A stretch of 64,000 nucleotides of DNA from [Erwinia] mediterraneensis (GCF_900604315.1 NZ_LR026978.1:2370325-2434324); one strand, 5' to 3'; shown: positions 20,000-29,827, counted from the first letter of the stretch. A program made the numbers and translations. The notes: generated by a model from the sequence alone, not told the origin.

Positions 20000-20668
20000 A
20001 TGATCGATCAACTTAACTTTCCCGCACTCTGGTCTTACTGGCCGGAACTGCTGGCAGGCCTGGGGATCACCATTCAGCTGACGCTGCTCGCCACTCTGGG
20101 TGGCGTCAGTCTGGGGATTCTCGGCGCGGCGCTGCGCAGCGGTAAACCGGGCTGGGCCAGCCGCCTGTGGGGCTGCTACGTGGAGTTGATCCGCAATACG
20201 CCTTTTGTGGTCCAGCTCTTTTTTATCGTGTTTGGTCTGCCTGCGCTCGGGCTGAAGCTGACGGCGGGGGAAGCGGCGCTGCTGGCGATGCTGATTAACC
20301 TGGGCGCCTACAGCACCGAGATTATTCGCGCCGGTATTCAGGTGACGCCGAAAGGGCAGTGGGAAGCGGGGCGCGTGCTGGGCTTAACCCGCACTCAGAC
20401 CTTTCTGCGCGTGGTGTTGCCGCCGTCGCTGCAACGCATCTATCCGGCGCTGGTCAGCCAGTGCATTATCGTGATGCTCGGCTCTTCGGTGGTGTCGCAG
20501 GTCTCTTATGAAGAGCTGACCTTTGCCGCCAACCTGATCCAGTCGCGCACCTTTTTGAGTTTTGAAGTCTATCTGGTGACCACACTGATCTATCTGATGT
20601 TATCGATCGCCATGCGTCAGCTGCTGCTGGCGATTGGACGTAAATGGTTGGGAGTACAGACATCATGA
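20000..20668 (+). CDS. ABC transporter permease, HisM/GlnP type (first)
   Basis: 222 aa with about five membrane segments. The EAA-loop is ITPKGQWEAGRVLGLTRTQTFLRVVLP-like (near residues 113-140), and YVELIRNTPFVVQLFF is the hallmark of amino-acid-type permeases. It begins 10 bp after the binding-protein gene with an AGGAT site and overlaps the second permease by 4 bp. Probably a heterodimer with that permease. Confidence 0.85.
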   Translation: MIDQLNFPALWSYWPELLAGLGITIQLTLLATLGGVSLGILGAALRSGKPGWASRLWGCYVELIRNTPFVVQLFFIVFGLPALGLKLTAGEAALLAMLINLGAYSTEIIRAGIQVTPKGQWEAGRVLGLTRTQTFLRVVLPPSLQRIYPALVSQCIIVMLGSSVVSQVSYEELTFAANLIQSRTFLSFEVYLVTTLIYLMLSIAMRQLLLAIGRKWLGVQTS

Positions 20669-21321
20669 CAACCTTTACCGACTGGGACATTCTGCGCAAC
20701 CTGCTGCTGGCGGCGCGCTGGACCCTGCTGTTGTCGCTGGTGGCTTTTTTCGGCGGCACCCTGGTGACGCTGCCGCTGCTCTGGCTGCGCCTGTTGCGCA
20801 GAAAGTGGCTGCTGCGTCTGATTCGCGCCTATACCGAGCTGTTTCAGGGAACGCCGCTGCTGATGCAGCTGTTTCTGGCCTTTTTCGGCGTCGGTCTGTT
20901 TGGCATTGACGTTGCCCCCTGGACCGCCGCCTCGCTGGCACTGACGCTGTACACCAGCGCTTTTCTGCTCGACATCTGGTACGGCAGCATCCAGGCGCTG
21001 CCGAAAGGGCAGTGGGAAGCGTCCCGCTGTCTTGGCCTCAACTTTGGTCAGACACTCTGCCGCGTGATTGCGCCGCAGGCGATCCGCATCGCCATTGCGC
21101 CCACCGTGGGTTTTGCCGTGCAGGTTATTAAAGGCACCGCGCTGGCGTCCATTATCGGTTTTATCGAACTGACCAAAGCGGGCACCATTCTCAATAACGT
21201 GACTTATCAGCCGTTTAAAGTGTTCGCTCTGGTGGCACTCGGTTACTTCCTGATGTGTTACCCGCTGTCCCGTTACAGCCAGTATCTGGAGAAAAAATTC
21301 CATGCCGCTCATCACCATTAA
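20665..21321 (+). CDS. ABC transporter permease, HisM/GlnP type (second)
   Basis: 218 aa, homologous to the preceding permease. It has YTELFQGTPLLMQLF and the ATPase-contacting loop ALPKGQWEASRCLGLN. The start MTTFTDWD overlaps the previous stop (ATGA); an upstream in-frame start would lie inside the first permease. Its own 3' end overlaps the ATPase gene by 20 bp, indicating tight translational coupling. Confidence 0.85.
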   Translation: MTTFTDWDILRNLLLAARWTLLLSLVAFFGGTLVTLPLLWLRLLRRKWLLRLIRAYTELFQGTPLLMQLFLAFFGVGLFGIDVAPWTAASLALTLYTSAFLLDIWYGSIQALPKGQWEASRCLGLNFGQTLCRVIAPQAIRIAIAPTVGFAVQVIKGTALASIIGFIELTKAGTILNNVTYQPFKVFALVALGYFLMCYPLSRYSQYLEKKFHAAHHH

Positions 21322-22033
21322 TCAGGTCCAGAAATATTACGGCACAAACCACGTCCTGAAAGGTGTCGATCTCGATATCGAAATGGGCGAGGTGATCTCG
21401 ATTATCGGGCGCAGCGGCTCAGGCAAAAGCACCCTGTTGCGCTGTATCAACGGGCTGGAAGGCTATCAGGATGGCAGCATCAAGCTTGGCGGCATGACGA
21501 TTACCGATCAGGAATCGCAGGCGCGTGAAATCAGCCGTTCCGTGGGGATGGTGTTTCAGAGCTTCAACCTGTTCCCCCATATGACCGCGCTGGAGAACGT
21601 GATGTTGGCGCCGCGCCGGGTGCTGAAGAAAAGCGAAGCGGAATGCCGGGCGCTGGCCACCCGGATGCTGGAAAAAGTAGGACTGGGCGATCGCCTGGAT
21701 TATTACCCTTCCAGCCTCTCTGGTGGCCAGCAGCAGCGGGTCGCCATTGCCCGCGCGCTGGCGATGTCGCCGAAAGTGTTACTCTGCGACGAAATCACCT
21801 CGGCGCTCGATCCTGAACTGGTGGGTGAGGTGCTGAAAGTGCTGGAGCAGCTGGCGGCGGAAGGCATGACGCTGATCCTGGTGACGCACGAAATGAATTT
21901 TGCCCGCGACGTCGGGGATCGGTTGGTTTTTATGCATCAGGGCCGCGTCTGGGAGCAGGGCGACAGCAAAACACTGTTTGCCAGTCCGCAAACCGCCGAG
22001 CTGAAACAGTTTATCTCCAGCGTTCGTCTCTGA
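21302..22033 (+). CDS. ABC transporter ATP-binding protein, GlnQ/HisP type
   Basis: 243 aa. Walker A GRSGSGKST (about residues 36-44), Q-loop VFQSFNLFPH, signature LSGGQQQR, Walker B VLLCDEITSALDP and switch His in LVTHEMNFA are all intact. Powers the two preceding permeases. The normal signature and LFPHMTALENV identify the polar amino-acid uptake subgroup. Confidence 0.9.
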   Translation: MPLITINQVQKYYGTNHVLKGVDLDIEMGEVISIIGRSGSGKSTLLRCINGLEGYQDGSIKLGGMTITDQESQAREISRSVGMVFQSFNLFPHMTALENVMLAPRRVLKKSEAECRALATRMLEKVGLGDRLDYYPSSLSGGQQQRVAIARALAMSPKVLLCDEITSALDPELVGEVLKVLEQLAAEGMTLILVTHEMNFARDVGDRLVFMHQGRVWEQGDSKTLFASPQTAELKQFISSVRL

Positions 22034-22052
22034 GAGAGAAAAGAAGGAATCG

Positions 22053-23297
22053 ATGATGGATATCACACACTACCCACAAATCAATCCACCGCAGCGCCTG
22101 CTGATGGGGCCGGGACCGATCAATGCCGATCCGCGCGTGCTGCGCGCCATGTCGAGCCAGCTGATCGGTCAGTACGATCCGGCGATGACGCATTATATGA
22201 ACGAAGTGATGGCGCTCTACCGCGCGGTGTTTCGCAGCGAAAACCGCTGGACCATGCTGATTGACGGCACCTCGCGCGCCGGGATTGAAGCGATCCTCGT
22301 TTCGGCCATTCGTCCGGGCGACAAAGTGCTGGTACCGGTGTTTGGCCGCTTTGGTCATCTGCTGTGTGAAATTGCCCGTCGCTGCCGCGCCGAAGTACAT
22401 ACCATTGAGGTGCCCTGGGGTGAGGTGTTTACACCGGATCAGATTGAAGATGCGATTAAAAAAGTGCAGCCGCGTCTGCTGCTAACGGTACAGGGCGACA
22501 CCTCTACTACCATGCTGCAGCCGCTGGCGGAGCTGGGGGCGATCTGTAAAAAATATGGCGTGCTGTTCTACACCGACGCCACTGCCTCGCTGGGCGGCAA
22601 TGCGCTGGAAACGGACGCCTGGGGACTGGATGCGGTCTCCGCCGGTATGCAGAAATGCCTGGGCGGCCCCTCCGGCACCGCGCCGATCACCCTGAGCCCG
22701 CAGATGGCAGAAGTGATCCGTCAGCGCAAATGCGTGGAGGAGGGGATCCGCACCGCCGAACATCAGGATGGTGACGACGAGATGATCTACTCCAACTATT
22801 TTGATCTCGGCATGATCATGGATTACTGGGGACCCGAGCGTCTTAATCACCATACCGAAGCGACCACGGCGCTGTTTGGCGCGCGCGAATGCGCCCGTCT
22901 GCTATTGCAGGAGGGGCTGGATAACACCATCGCCCGCCACAAGTTGCATGGCGATGCGCTGCTGAAAGGTATTCAGGGGATGGGACTGGAGACCTTTGGC
23001 AACCTGAAACACAAGATGAATAACGTACTCGGCGTGGTGATTCCGCAGGGTGTTAACGGCGATCAGGTTCGCAAGCTGATGCTGGATGATTTTGGCATTG
23101 AGATCGGCACCTCCTTCGGACCGCTGCATGGCAAAGTGTGGCGCATCGGCACCATGGGCTATAACGCGCGCAAAGATTGCGTGCTGCAAACCCTGGCTGC
23201 GCTGGAGGCGGTACTGAACCATCTCGGTTTCCGCACCACTCAGGGGGCGGCGCTGCAGGCGGCCTGGGATCACTATGCCAGCGGGAGCCCTGCATGA
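22053..23297 (+). CDS. hpxJ: Class V aminotransferase HpxJ, ureidoglycine-glyoxylate type
   Basis: 414 aa PLP enzyme of the PucG/alanine-glyoxylate aminotransferase group. MGPGPINADPRVL is the family N-terminal motif. The PLP lysine is in GMQKCLGGPSG, and DATASLGG carries the cofactor Asp. Expected to transaminate ureidoglycine (from HpxK) with a keto acid such as glyoxylate, giving oxalurate. It overlaps hpxK by 4 bp, which supports the pairing. Confidence 0.88.
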   Translation: MMDITHYPQINPPQRLLMGPGPINADPRVLRAMSSQLIGQYDPAMTHYMNEVMALYRAVFRSENRWTMLIDGTSRAGIEAILVSAIRPGDKVLVPVFGRFGHLLCEIARRCRAEVHTIEVPWGEVFTPDQIEDAIKKVQPRLLLTVQGDTSTTMLQPLAELGAICKKYGVLFYTDATASLGGNALETDAWGLDAVSAGMQKCLGGPSGTAPITLSPQMAEVIRQRKCVEEGIRTAEHQDGDDEMIYSNYFDLGMIMDYWGPERLNHHTEATTALFGARECARLLLQEGLDNTIARHKLHGDALLKGIQGMGLETFGNLKHKMNNVLGVVIPQGVNGDQVRKLMLDDFGIEIGTSFGPLHGKVWRIGTMGYNARKDCVLQTLAALEAVLNHLGFRTTQGAALQAAWDHYASGSPA

Positions 23298-24553
23298 GTA
23301 GTGGTCTGATGACGCCCGACGAGGCACAGGCTGCGGCGGCGCGCGTGATGGCGCGCTGCGATGCGCTGGCGGAGATCAGTGAAACCCCGGACGGGCTGAC
23401 GCGGGTTTATCTCTCTCCCGAACAGATGCGCGCCAACAGCCGGGTAGGCGAGTGGATGCGCGCGGCGGGTATGAAGGTCTGGCAGGATGCGGTAGGGAAT
23501 ATTTGCGGTCGTTATGAAGGACAGGAGCCGCACGCGCCCGCGCTGCTGCTTGGTTCGCATCTCGATACCGTGCGCAACGCTGGCCGCTACGACGGCATGC
23601 TGGGGGTACTGACGGCGATTGAAACCGTGCAGTGGCTGCAGCAGCGCAATCTGCGACTGCCGCTGGCGATTGAGATTGTCGGCTTTGGCGATGAAGAGGG
23701 CACGCGCTTCGGCATTACCCTGCTCGGCAGCCGCGGCATTACCGGCAGCTGGCCGCAGAGCTGGATCAGCCATCCTGATGGCAACGGCATTACCGTGGCG
23801 CAGGCAATGGCGGATGTGGGGCTGGATGCGGAGAACATCGCCGCTGCCGCGCGTCAGGTGAGCGATATTGTCGCCTATCTGGAGCTGCATATTGAGCAGG
23901 GGCCTTGCCTGGAGCAGGAGGATCTGGCGCTCGGCGTCGTCACCGCCATTAACGGCGCGCGTCGCCTGAACTGCTGTTTCCTTGGCGAAGCGGGGCACGC
24001 GGGCACCGTTCCCATGTCACACCGTAAAGATGCGCTGGCCGCCGCTGCCGAGTGGATGGTGTTTATTGAGCAGACGACACGCGAGCATGGCCCGCAGCTG
24101 GTAGCGACGGTAGGCACGCTGCGCTGTGCGCCCGATGCGGTCAATGTTATTCCGGGCGAAGCGCATCTGAGTCTGGACGTGCGTGGGCCTGAAGATGAGG
24201 CGCTGGAACGCTTGCTCACCACCCTGCTGACGCAGGCAGAAGCAATCGCGTTGCGCCGCGGGCTGCGCTTTCAGGCCGACGAATATTACCGTATCGCGGC
24301 TACCGCCTGCGACGCCGCACTGCAACAGGCGCTGGGCACGGCAGTGGCGGAGGTTCAGGGGAGCACGCTGGCGCTGGCGAGTGGCGCTGGTCACGACGCC
24401 ATTGCCATTGCTGAGCGCTGGCCGGTGGGAATGCTGTTTGTGCGCTGTCATCGCGGCATCAGTCACCATCCGGCAGAGTCGGTGCTGGAAGCGGACGTGG
24501 CAAAAGGGATTCAGGCGTATCTGCAGGCGATCTGTCAGCTTGCCCGGCAGTAG
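23294..24553 (+). CDS. hpxK: Allantoate amidohydrolase HpxK (M20 family)
   Basis: 419 aa. Hydrolyses allantoate to ureidoglycine, CO2 and ammonia. The di-metal M20 motifs are visible: GSHLDTVRNAGRYDG, GFGDEEGTRFG and ELHIEQGPCLE, and the lid domain starts near GHAGTVPMSHRKDA. The start MSSGLMTPDEA overlaps the hpxJ stop. Last gene of the operon; no clear terminator was found in the 64 bp before convergent yafV. Confidence 0.92.
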   Translation: MSSGLMTPDEAQAAAARVMARCDALAEISETPDGLTRVYLSPEQMRANSRVGEWMRAAGMKVWQDAVGNICGRYEGQEPHAPALLLGSHLDTVRNAGRYDGMLGVLTAIETVQWLQQRNLRLPLAIEIVGFGDEEGTRFGITLLGSRGITGSWPQSWISHPDGNGITVAQAMADVGLDAENIAAAARQVSDIVAYLELHIEQGPCLEQEDLALGVVTAINGARRLNCCFLGEAGHAGTVPMSHRKDALAAAAEWMVFIEQTTREHGPQLVATVGTLRCAPDAVNVIPGEAHLSLDVRGPEDEALERLLTTLLTQAEAIALRRGLRFQADEYYRIAATACDAALQQALGTAVAEVQGSTLALASGAGHDAIAIAERWPVGMLFVRCHRGISHHPAESVLEADVAKGIQAYLQAICQLARQ

Positions 24554-24617
24554 CTGTCGGAGAAAAACAGCCAGTCCGCCTGAGCGCACTGGCGTGGCAG
24601 GTTAACGTCGCGCGGAT

Positions 24618-25385
24618 TTACAGGGAAAAATCATCCGCATCACGCCAGGCCGGGAATCTGTCCCGGTAAGCGTTCAGCGTCTCCAGAGAAAGCTCTGCAT
24701 CCAGCTGCGCCTGACGGAAGGGCTCCGCTTCGCTCAGAATCTCGCCCAGCGGGCTGATAATCTGGCTGTTGCCGCTGTACTGGTGATGATTGCCATCTTC
24801 GCCGACACGGTTGCAGCCCGCTACATAAGCCTGGTTTTCGATAGCGCGTGCCATCAGCAACGCCTGCCAGTGCTGCGCACGCGGTGCGGGCCAGTTAGCG
24901 ACATAGAGCGCCAGATCGTAATCGTTGCGGTTGCGGGCAAACACAGGGAAGCGCAGGTCGTAGCAGATCTGCGGCAGAATGCGCCAGCCGCGCCAGTTGA
25001 ACACCGTACGCTGCTCACCGGGCAGATAGTGATGATGCTCATCCGCCATGCGGAACAGGTGGCGCTTATCATACTGATGCAGCGTGCCATCCGGCTCGAC
25101 CAGCAGGAAGCGGTTTACCGCGCCTTTCTCCGTCTGAATGGCGGCGCTGCCGCCGATCAGGGCATCGCAGGCACGCGCGTGTCCGTGGAGCCACGCTACC
25201 ACCTGCTCCTGCGGCAGCGAGCTTTTTGCCGCCTCCATGGCAAAGCCGGTGGTAAACATCTCCGGCAGCAGAATCAGATCGCGGCCGCGTAGCCCGTTCA
25301 GCAACGGATCAAAGTGGCGCAGGTTGGCTTCGCCATCCATCCACGCCAGGGTTTCCTGTAGAACGGTGATGTTTAAAGTTGACAT
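24618..25385 (-). CDS. yafV: Omega-amidase YafV (nitrilase superfamily)
   Basis: 255 aa. The Glu-Lys-Cys triad is visible in LLPEMFTTGF, YDKRHLF and QICYDLRFP. Deamidates alpha-ketoglutaramate and the methionine-derived 2-oxosuccinamate analogue, so it pairs with glutamine-dependent transaminases that close the methionine salvage cycle. It overlaps ybdL by 13 bp on the same strand, and ybdL encodes exactly such a transaminase. In E. coli yafV lies near fadE, as here, with mtn and amide genes inserted between. Confidence 0.93.
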   Translation of the reverse strand: MSTLNITVLQETLAWMDGEANLRHFDPLLNGLRGRDLILLPEMFTTGFAMEAAKSSLPQEQVVAWLHGHARACDALIGGSAAIQTEKGAVNRFLLVEPDGTLHQYDKRHLFRMADEHHHYLPGEQRTVFNWRGWRILPQICYDLRFPVFARNRNDYDLALYVANWPAPRAQHWQALLMARAIENQAYVAGCNRVGEDGNHHQYSGNSQIISPLGEILSEAEPFRQAQLDAELSLETLNAYRDRFPAWRDADDFSL

Positions 25386-26533
25386 AAGCGCTCCGCAGCA
25401 GTGTCCAGCGTCGCTTCCTGTTTGGCGAAGCAGAGACGAATCAGTTTATGCGGGAAAGGATCGGCACAGAATACCGACAGCGGAATCGCCGCCACGCCGA
25501 CCTCTTTGGTTAACCACTGGCAAAAGCTGACATCGTCCAGGTCAGAGATGGCGCTGTAGTCCACCAGCAGGAAATAGGTGCCTTCGCAGGGCAGCACTTC
25601 AAAGCGGCTGTTCGCCAGTTTTCCGACCAGACGATCGCGTCGTGCCCGGTAAAAGTCAGGTAGCTCGCGGTAGTGTTCAGGTTGCGCGCGCAGCATATCC
25701 GCCAGCGCCAGCTGGGCCGGGGTGTTAACGGAAAAGGTCAGGTACTGATGCACCTTGCGCAGTTCCGCGCTGATGGCGGCAGGTGCCACGCAGTATCCCA
25801 CTTTCCAGCCGGTCATATGGAAGGTCTTGCCAAAGGAGGAGACCGCCACGGCGCGCTCACGCAGGGCAGCATGCGCCAGTACGCTGGCATGGCCTTCGGC
25901 GGCAAAGCAGATGTGCTCATATACCTCATCGCTCAGCACATAGATTTCCTGATCAGCGATCGCCTGCCAGAGCTGGTCATAATCGCTTTTGCGCCAGACG
26001 GTGGCGGAAGGGTTATGCGGCGTATTGAGGATCACCAGCCGCGTTTTTTCCGACAGCAGCGCACGAAAAGCTGTCCAGTCAACGCGGAAGGTGGGCGGCT
26101 GCAGCGCAATACGCTTCAGCACGCCGCCCGACAGCTCAACGGCGGGAGCATAGCTGTCGTAGCTGGGATCAAAGCAGATTACCTCATCACCCGGACGCAC
26201 CAGCGCGGTAATCGCTGCATAGAGCGCTTCTGTCGCCCCGGCAGTGACGGTAATGTCGCTGTTCACGTCCGGCGTATAGCCATACAGCTCAGTGGTTTTG
26301 GCAGCGATGGCTTCACGCAACGCCAGCGCACCGGTCATGGGCGCATACTGGTTCGCCCCCTGGCTGACATGATGCGCCAGCCGCGCCTGCAAATACGCCG
26401 GCCCGTCAAAATCGGGAAAGCCCTGGGAAAGGTTAATTGCATTATGCTGCTGCGCCAGAGCGCTCATTTGGGTAAAAATGGTGGTGCCGAGCGCCGGTAA
26501 TTTGCTCTCGGGAATCAGGTTGTGCTGCGTCAT
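25373..26533 (-). CDS. ybdL: Methionine aminotransferase (class I/II, YbdL/MtnE-type)
   Basis: 386 aa PLP enzyme. The Schiff-base lysine is in SSFGKTFHMTGWKVGY, the cofactor Asp/Tyr in LSDEVYEH, and the substrate arginine in HKLIRLCFAK near the C-terminus. Transfers an amino group to 2-keto-4-methylthiobutyrate, the last step of methionine salvage. In K-12 ybdL is unlinked; here it forms an operon with yafV and is divergent from mtnCD. A MetJ-type operator lies in the intergenic region. Confidence 0.9.
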   Translation of the reverse strand: MTQHNLIPESKLPALGTTIFTQMSALAQQHNAINLSQGFPDFDGPAYLQARLAHHVSQGANQYAPMTGALALREAIAAKTTELYGYTPDVNSDITVTAGATEALYAAITALVRPGDEVICFDPSYDSYAPAVELSGGVLKRIALQPPTFRVDWTAFRALLSEKTRLVILNTPHNPSATVWRKSDYDQLWQAIADQEIYVLSDEVYEHICFAAEGHASVLAHAALRERAVAVSSFGKTFHMTGWKVGYCVAPAAISAELRKVHQYLTFSVNTPAQLALADMLRAQPEHYRELPDFYRARRDRLVGKLANSRFEVLPCEGTYFLLVDYSAISDLDDVSFCQWLTKEVGVAAIPLSVFCADPFPHKLIRLCFAKQEATLDTAAERLCQL

Positions 26534-26619
26534 TGTTCTCTGGCCTTAAGCGCGAATGTCGTTGCGGTGTAACCCTCTGTTGCTGCCACTATAAACAGGA
26601 TGCTAGTATTTGGCAATCG

Positions 26620-26635
26620 AGACGCTTAGACGGCT
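26620..26635. promoter_or_regulatory. MetJ operator (two met boxes) between ybdL and mtnC
   Basis: Adjacent 8-mers AGACGCTT and AGACGGCT match the met box AGACGTCT at 6/8 and 7/8. They lie in the 279-bp divergent region of two methionine-salvage operons. The mtnC leader beyond it is long (about 150 nt) and can close a CCGGAT/ATCCGG stem. Confidence 0.8.
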
Positions 26636-26812
26636 AAATCCTAAACCTGAGTAACTATCTGCACCGGTTTTCTTCCGCTTCACGAACGGGTCACGGAAAC
26701 AGGGTAGTGTGGCCGGATACAGACCAGCGCCTGCTCAGCGAAGCGCGCCGTCATCCGGAAAGCCTGGAATTTCTTTTTAATGTGAATGACAACGTCGCCT
26801 GCTGGAGGCTTA

Positions 26813-27505
26813 ATGATCCGCGCTATTGTTACTGATATTGAAGGCACGACCAGCGATATTCGCTTTGTACATAACATATTGTTCCCGTTTGCCCGTCAGC
26901 ATCTGGCGCGTTTTCTTCAGGCGCAGCAGAACGATGCGGCGGTCAGGGCAGCGCTGGATGACGTCCGGGCCGAGGCGGGCGCGCCTGACGCCGATCTGAC
27001 CACACTGACCACCCTTCTTTACGGCTATATGGATGAGGATCGCAAGTCCACCGGCCTGAAGGCGTTACAGGGGATGATCTGGCGTGAAGGCTATCTGAAC
27101 GGCAGCTTTACCGGCCATCTCTATCCGGATGTGTTGCCGGCACTGCAGCAGTGGCAGCAACAGGGGATCCGGCTGTATGTGTATTCCTCAGGATCAGTGG
27201 CCGCGCAGAAGCTGCTGTTTGGCTACAGCGACGCCGGAGATATCACCGGGCTGTTCAGTGGTTACTTTGATACCCACGTTGGCGCGAAGCGGGAAGTCTC
27301 CTCCTATCTTAATATTGCTAACCAGATTGGCCTGCCTGCCGATGAACTGTTGTTCCTCTCCGATATTCACCAGGAGCTGGACGCAGCCGCCGAAGCGGGC
27401 TGGCATACCCTGCAGTTGATACGTGGCGACGCGGACCCAGAGAGCCGTCATCGCCAGGTGCCCCATTTTGCCGAGATTAAGCCGGAGACTATCCAGGATG
27501 AGTGA
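26813..27505 (+). CDS. mtnC: Enolase-phosphatase E1
   Basis: 230 aa HAD-family enzyme. Converts 2,3-diketo-5-methylthiopentyl-1-phosphate to acireductone through enolisation and dephosphorylation. HAD motif I is TDIEGTT near residue 7, motif II is VYSSGS, and the motif III/IV region ends [14 protein letters not shown]. The start [11 protein letters not shown] follows GGAGG. It overlaps mtnD by 8 bp. Confidence 0.95.
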   Translation: MIRAIVTDIEGTTSDIRFVHNILFPFARQHLARFLQAQQNDAAVRAALDDVRAEAGAPDADLTTLTTLLYGYMDEDRKSTGLKALQGMIWREGYLNGSFTGHLYPDVLPALQQWQQQGIRLYVYSSGSVAAQKLLFGYSDAGDITGLFSGYFDTHVGAKREVSSYLNIANQIGLPADELLFLSDIHQELDAAAEAGWHTLQLIRGDADPESRHRQVPHFAEIKPETIQDE

Positions 27506-28040
27506 ATTAACCATTTTTACCGACACAGAAGCGACGCAGCCGATATGGCACAGTACGGACGCAGACGCGATTCGCAAGCGGTTAAACGCCAAAAATGTCC
27601 GTTTTGAACGCTGGGAAGCCGATCGCGATTTGGGTGAAAATCCTGATGCGGAAACGGTGATTCAGGCTTATCAGCACGCGATCGATCGCCTGGTGGCAGA
27701 GAATGGCTACCAGAGCTGGGATGTGATTAGCATGCGTGCCGATCATCCACAGAAAACGGAGCTGCGTGAAAAGTTTCTCTCTGAGCATACCCATGGCGAA
27801 GATGAGGTGCGTTTTTTTGTCGAAGGTGCCGGGCTGTTCTGCCTGCACCTGGATGGTCAGGTGTATCAGATTCTGTGTGAGAAAAATGATCTGATTTCTG
27901 TCCCTGCCGGTACGCCGCACTGGTTTGATATGGGATCCTCACCGAATTTTACTGCTATCCGTATTTTTGATAATCCGGAAGGCTGGGTGGCGAAATTTAC
28001 CGGGGATAAGATTGCGGACGCCTATCCGCGATTAGCGTAA
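27498..28040 (+). CDS. mtnD: Acireductone dioxygenase
   Basis: 180 aa cupin. Oxidises acireductone to 2-keto-4-methylthiobutyrate and formate (Fe form) or to the off-pathway products (Ni form). The metal-binding [15 protein letters not shown] motif is about residues 95-109, and the second cupin motif includes PAGTPHWFD. The start MSELTIF lies inside the end of mtnC. The following 770 bp are non-coding and repeat-rich. Confidence 0.95.
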   Translation: MSELTIFTDTEATQPIWHSTDADAIRKRLNAKNVRFERWEADRDLGENPDAETVIQAYQHAIDRLVAENGYQSWDVISMRADHPQKTELREKFLSEHTHGEDEVRFFVEGAGLFCLHLDGQVYQILCEKNDLISVPAGTPHWFDMGSSPNFTAIRIFDNPEGWVAKFTGDKIADAYPRLA

Positions 28041-28300
28041 GGAATTGCGGTCAGGCCGCTGAGAAGGTTTTTGTTCGCCCGTGCGGCGAACTGACCACAA
28101 AGAAGGTTTCGTTCGCTGGTGCTGCGGGCTGGCCACGGAGAAGATTTCGTTCGCCAGAGCGAACCGGCAGTTTCAGCCCGCCTGTTGCGGGCGACCGACA
28201 AGGGGCGCCAGTCGCCACGCCCCCTTGCCCCCGGGCTTGCGGCCACCTTCATCGCCGCTGCACGGCCAGCAGCCGTTCTTGCGGCTGAGTCATAGCTGAA
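28041..28300. repeat. Short imperfect direct repeats and hairpin after mtnD
   Basis: Three roughly 40-bp imperfect copies share GAGAAGGTTTTTGTTCGC / AAGAAGGTTTCGTTCGC / GAGAAGATTTCGTTCGC cores (about 28060-28165). The hairpin CAAGGGGCG/CGCCCCCTTG (about 28198-28230) follows. No credible coding potential is seen; minus-strand ORFs here translate repeat DNA. Confidence 0.5.
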
Positions 28301-28364
28301 AGATTGAAGGGAGGCAGTCCTGTTACTGCCGGGGTTGCGAGCGTTGGGCAATGTTGCGCTTTTT

Positions 28365-28523
28365 CCCCTCACCCTGACCCTCTCCCGGAGGGAGAGGGGA
28401 CTGTCCGGTGCGGCTTTTCTCCTCTTCCTTTCTTCCGGGCCTGCACCGTTTTCCTCCTCTCCTTTTTTCCGGGCCTGCACTGTTTTCCCCCTCTCCCTTT
28501 GGGAGAGGGCCGGGGTGAGGGGG
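28365..28523. repeat. Paired inverted CCCTCACCC palindromes (REP/MITE-like)
   Basis: Palindrome A (28365-28400, CCCCTCACCCTGACCC then TCTCCCGGAGGGAGAGG) and palindrome B (28487-28523) face each other. They flank about 85 bp that contain two copies of TTCCGGGCCTGCAC. The same family recurs at 28761 and in the 45880-46583 array. Confidence 0.7.
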
Positions 28524-28662
28524 AAAACCGTACTGGCTCAGCCGTTTAACAACCTCCAGGCCATCCCATGCGCAAAGAAAATAACGAGGACTTACAGACG
28601 GCTCCCCGGCTTCGGCTTCCGGGGCGCTGCGCCACGGCAGTCGGTCGCGGGGATTATTAAGG

Positions 28663-28793
28663 GGCCCGCGAAAAGGCCCCTTAACCCGGCCGCATGTGGC
28701 GCAGCCGATGAAACTGCCGCGCACCTGGCGGGCGGAACTTTACGGAGTGGCGGCCTTCCGCCTCACCCTGACCCTTTCCCGGAGGGAGAAGAG
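28663..28793. repeat. GGGGCC hairpin and third CCTCACCC palindrome
   Basis: TTAAGGGGCC/GGCCCCTTAA forms a hairpin at about 28658-28684. A CCTCACCCTGACCC-TTTCCCGGAGGGA palindrome lies at 28761-28793, immediately before the mtnA stop. Confidence 0.55.
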
Positions 28794-28810
28794 ACTATTC
28801 GGGCTAACGC

Positions 28811-29827
28811 TCAAGCCCCTGCTTCAGCAGGGAAATTCTCTGGCGTCACCACGCCGGTATCCAGCACCCAGGCGCTGATGAGCGCGGCGGGCGTCACGTC
28901 GAATGCCGGGTTATAAACCCGGGCATCTTCCGGTGCCCACTGTACGCTGCCGAAGCTGCCGGCCACGCCGGTGACTTCGCTGGCGGCGCGCTGTTCGATC
29001 GGGATTGCATCGCCGTTCGGGCATTGCATATCCAGCGTGGTGTGTGGGGCCGCTACATAGAATGGAATATTGTGATAGTGCGCCAGCACCGCCAGGCTGT
29101 ATGTGCCAATCTTATTGGCAACGTCGCCGTTGGCGGCGATGCGATCGGCACCAACCCAGACCGCATCCACCTGCTTACGCGCCATCAGGCTGGCCGCCAT
29201 CGAATCGGTAATCAGCTGATAAGGGATACCCAGTTCACCCAGCTCCCAGGCAGTAAGACGACCGCCCTGTAACAGCGGACGCGTCTCATCCACCCAGACA
29301 TGACTCACCTTACCCTGCTGATGCGCATGGGCGATGACGCCGAGCGCCGTGCCGACGCCAGCGGTTGCCAGGCCGCCGGTGTTGCAGTGGGTCAGAATCC
29401 GACTGCCGGGCGTCACCAGCGCGCTGCCCGCCCGGGCGATGTTGTCACACAGCTGCTTATCCTCTGCCACCAGACGCAGCGCCTCCCGGCTCAGCGCGCT
29501 GACAAAATCGCGTTGCCCCAGCGCCAGCTTCATCCGATCGAGATTGTTCATCAGGTTCACCGCCGTGGGCCGTGCGGCGCGCAATGTCTCCAGCGCCTGC
29601 GCCAGTTCCGGCTGCGGCATGCCATGTTCCGCCAGCAGTGCCAGCAGCAGGCTGGCGGAAAGACCAATCAGCGGTGCGCCGCGCACACGTAAAGCATGAA
29701 TATGGCTGACCAGCGCGTCGACATCTGCGGCGGGCAGCCAGTTCTGCTGCTGCGGCAGTGCCTGCTGATCAAGGATCCAGAGCTGGTTATCACGAACCTG
29801 TAAGCTGGTGGTACGAAGTGTCTGCAT
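28811..29827 (-). CDS. mtnA: Methylthioribose-1-phosphate isomerase
   Basis: 338 aa. Isomerises 5-methylthioribose-1-phosphate to the ribulose form. eIF-2B-like fold; conserved segments are [33 protein letters not shown] (with the conserved Cys) and [19 protein letters not shown] (with the conserved Asp). The start MQTLRTTS matches enterobacterial homologues and has GGA upstream; a start 5 codons earlier is possible. Divergent from mtnK over a MetJ operator. Confidence 0.95.
   Translation of the reverse strand: MQTLRTTSLQVRDNQLWILDQQALPQQQNWLPAADVDALVSHIHALRVRGAPLIGLSASLLLALLAEHGMPQPELAQALETLRAARPTAVNLMNNLDRMKLALGQRDFVSALSREALRLVAEDKQLCDNIARAGSALVTPGSRILTHCNTGGLATAGVGTALGVIAHAHQQGKVSHVWVDETRPLLQGGRLTAWELGELGIPYQLITDSMAASLMARKQVDAVWVGADRIAANGDVANKIGTYSLAVLAHYHNIPFYVAAPHTTLDMQCPNGDAIPIEQRAASEVTGVAGSFGSVQWAPEDARVYNPAFDVTPAALISAWVLDTGVVTPENFPAEAGA

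Noticed and set aside
28022-28916. Frames of 100-190 codons containing SLRERVRVRG-like peptides
   Set aside because: These are translations of the CCCTCACCC/CTCTCCC palindromes, a familiar annotation artefact.
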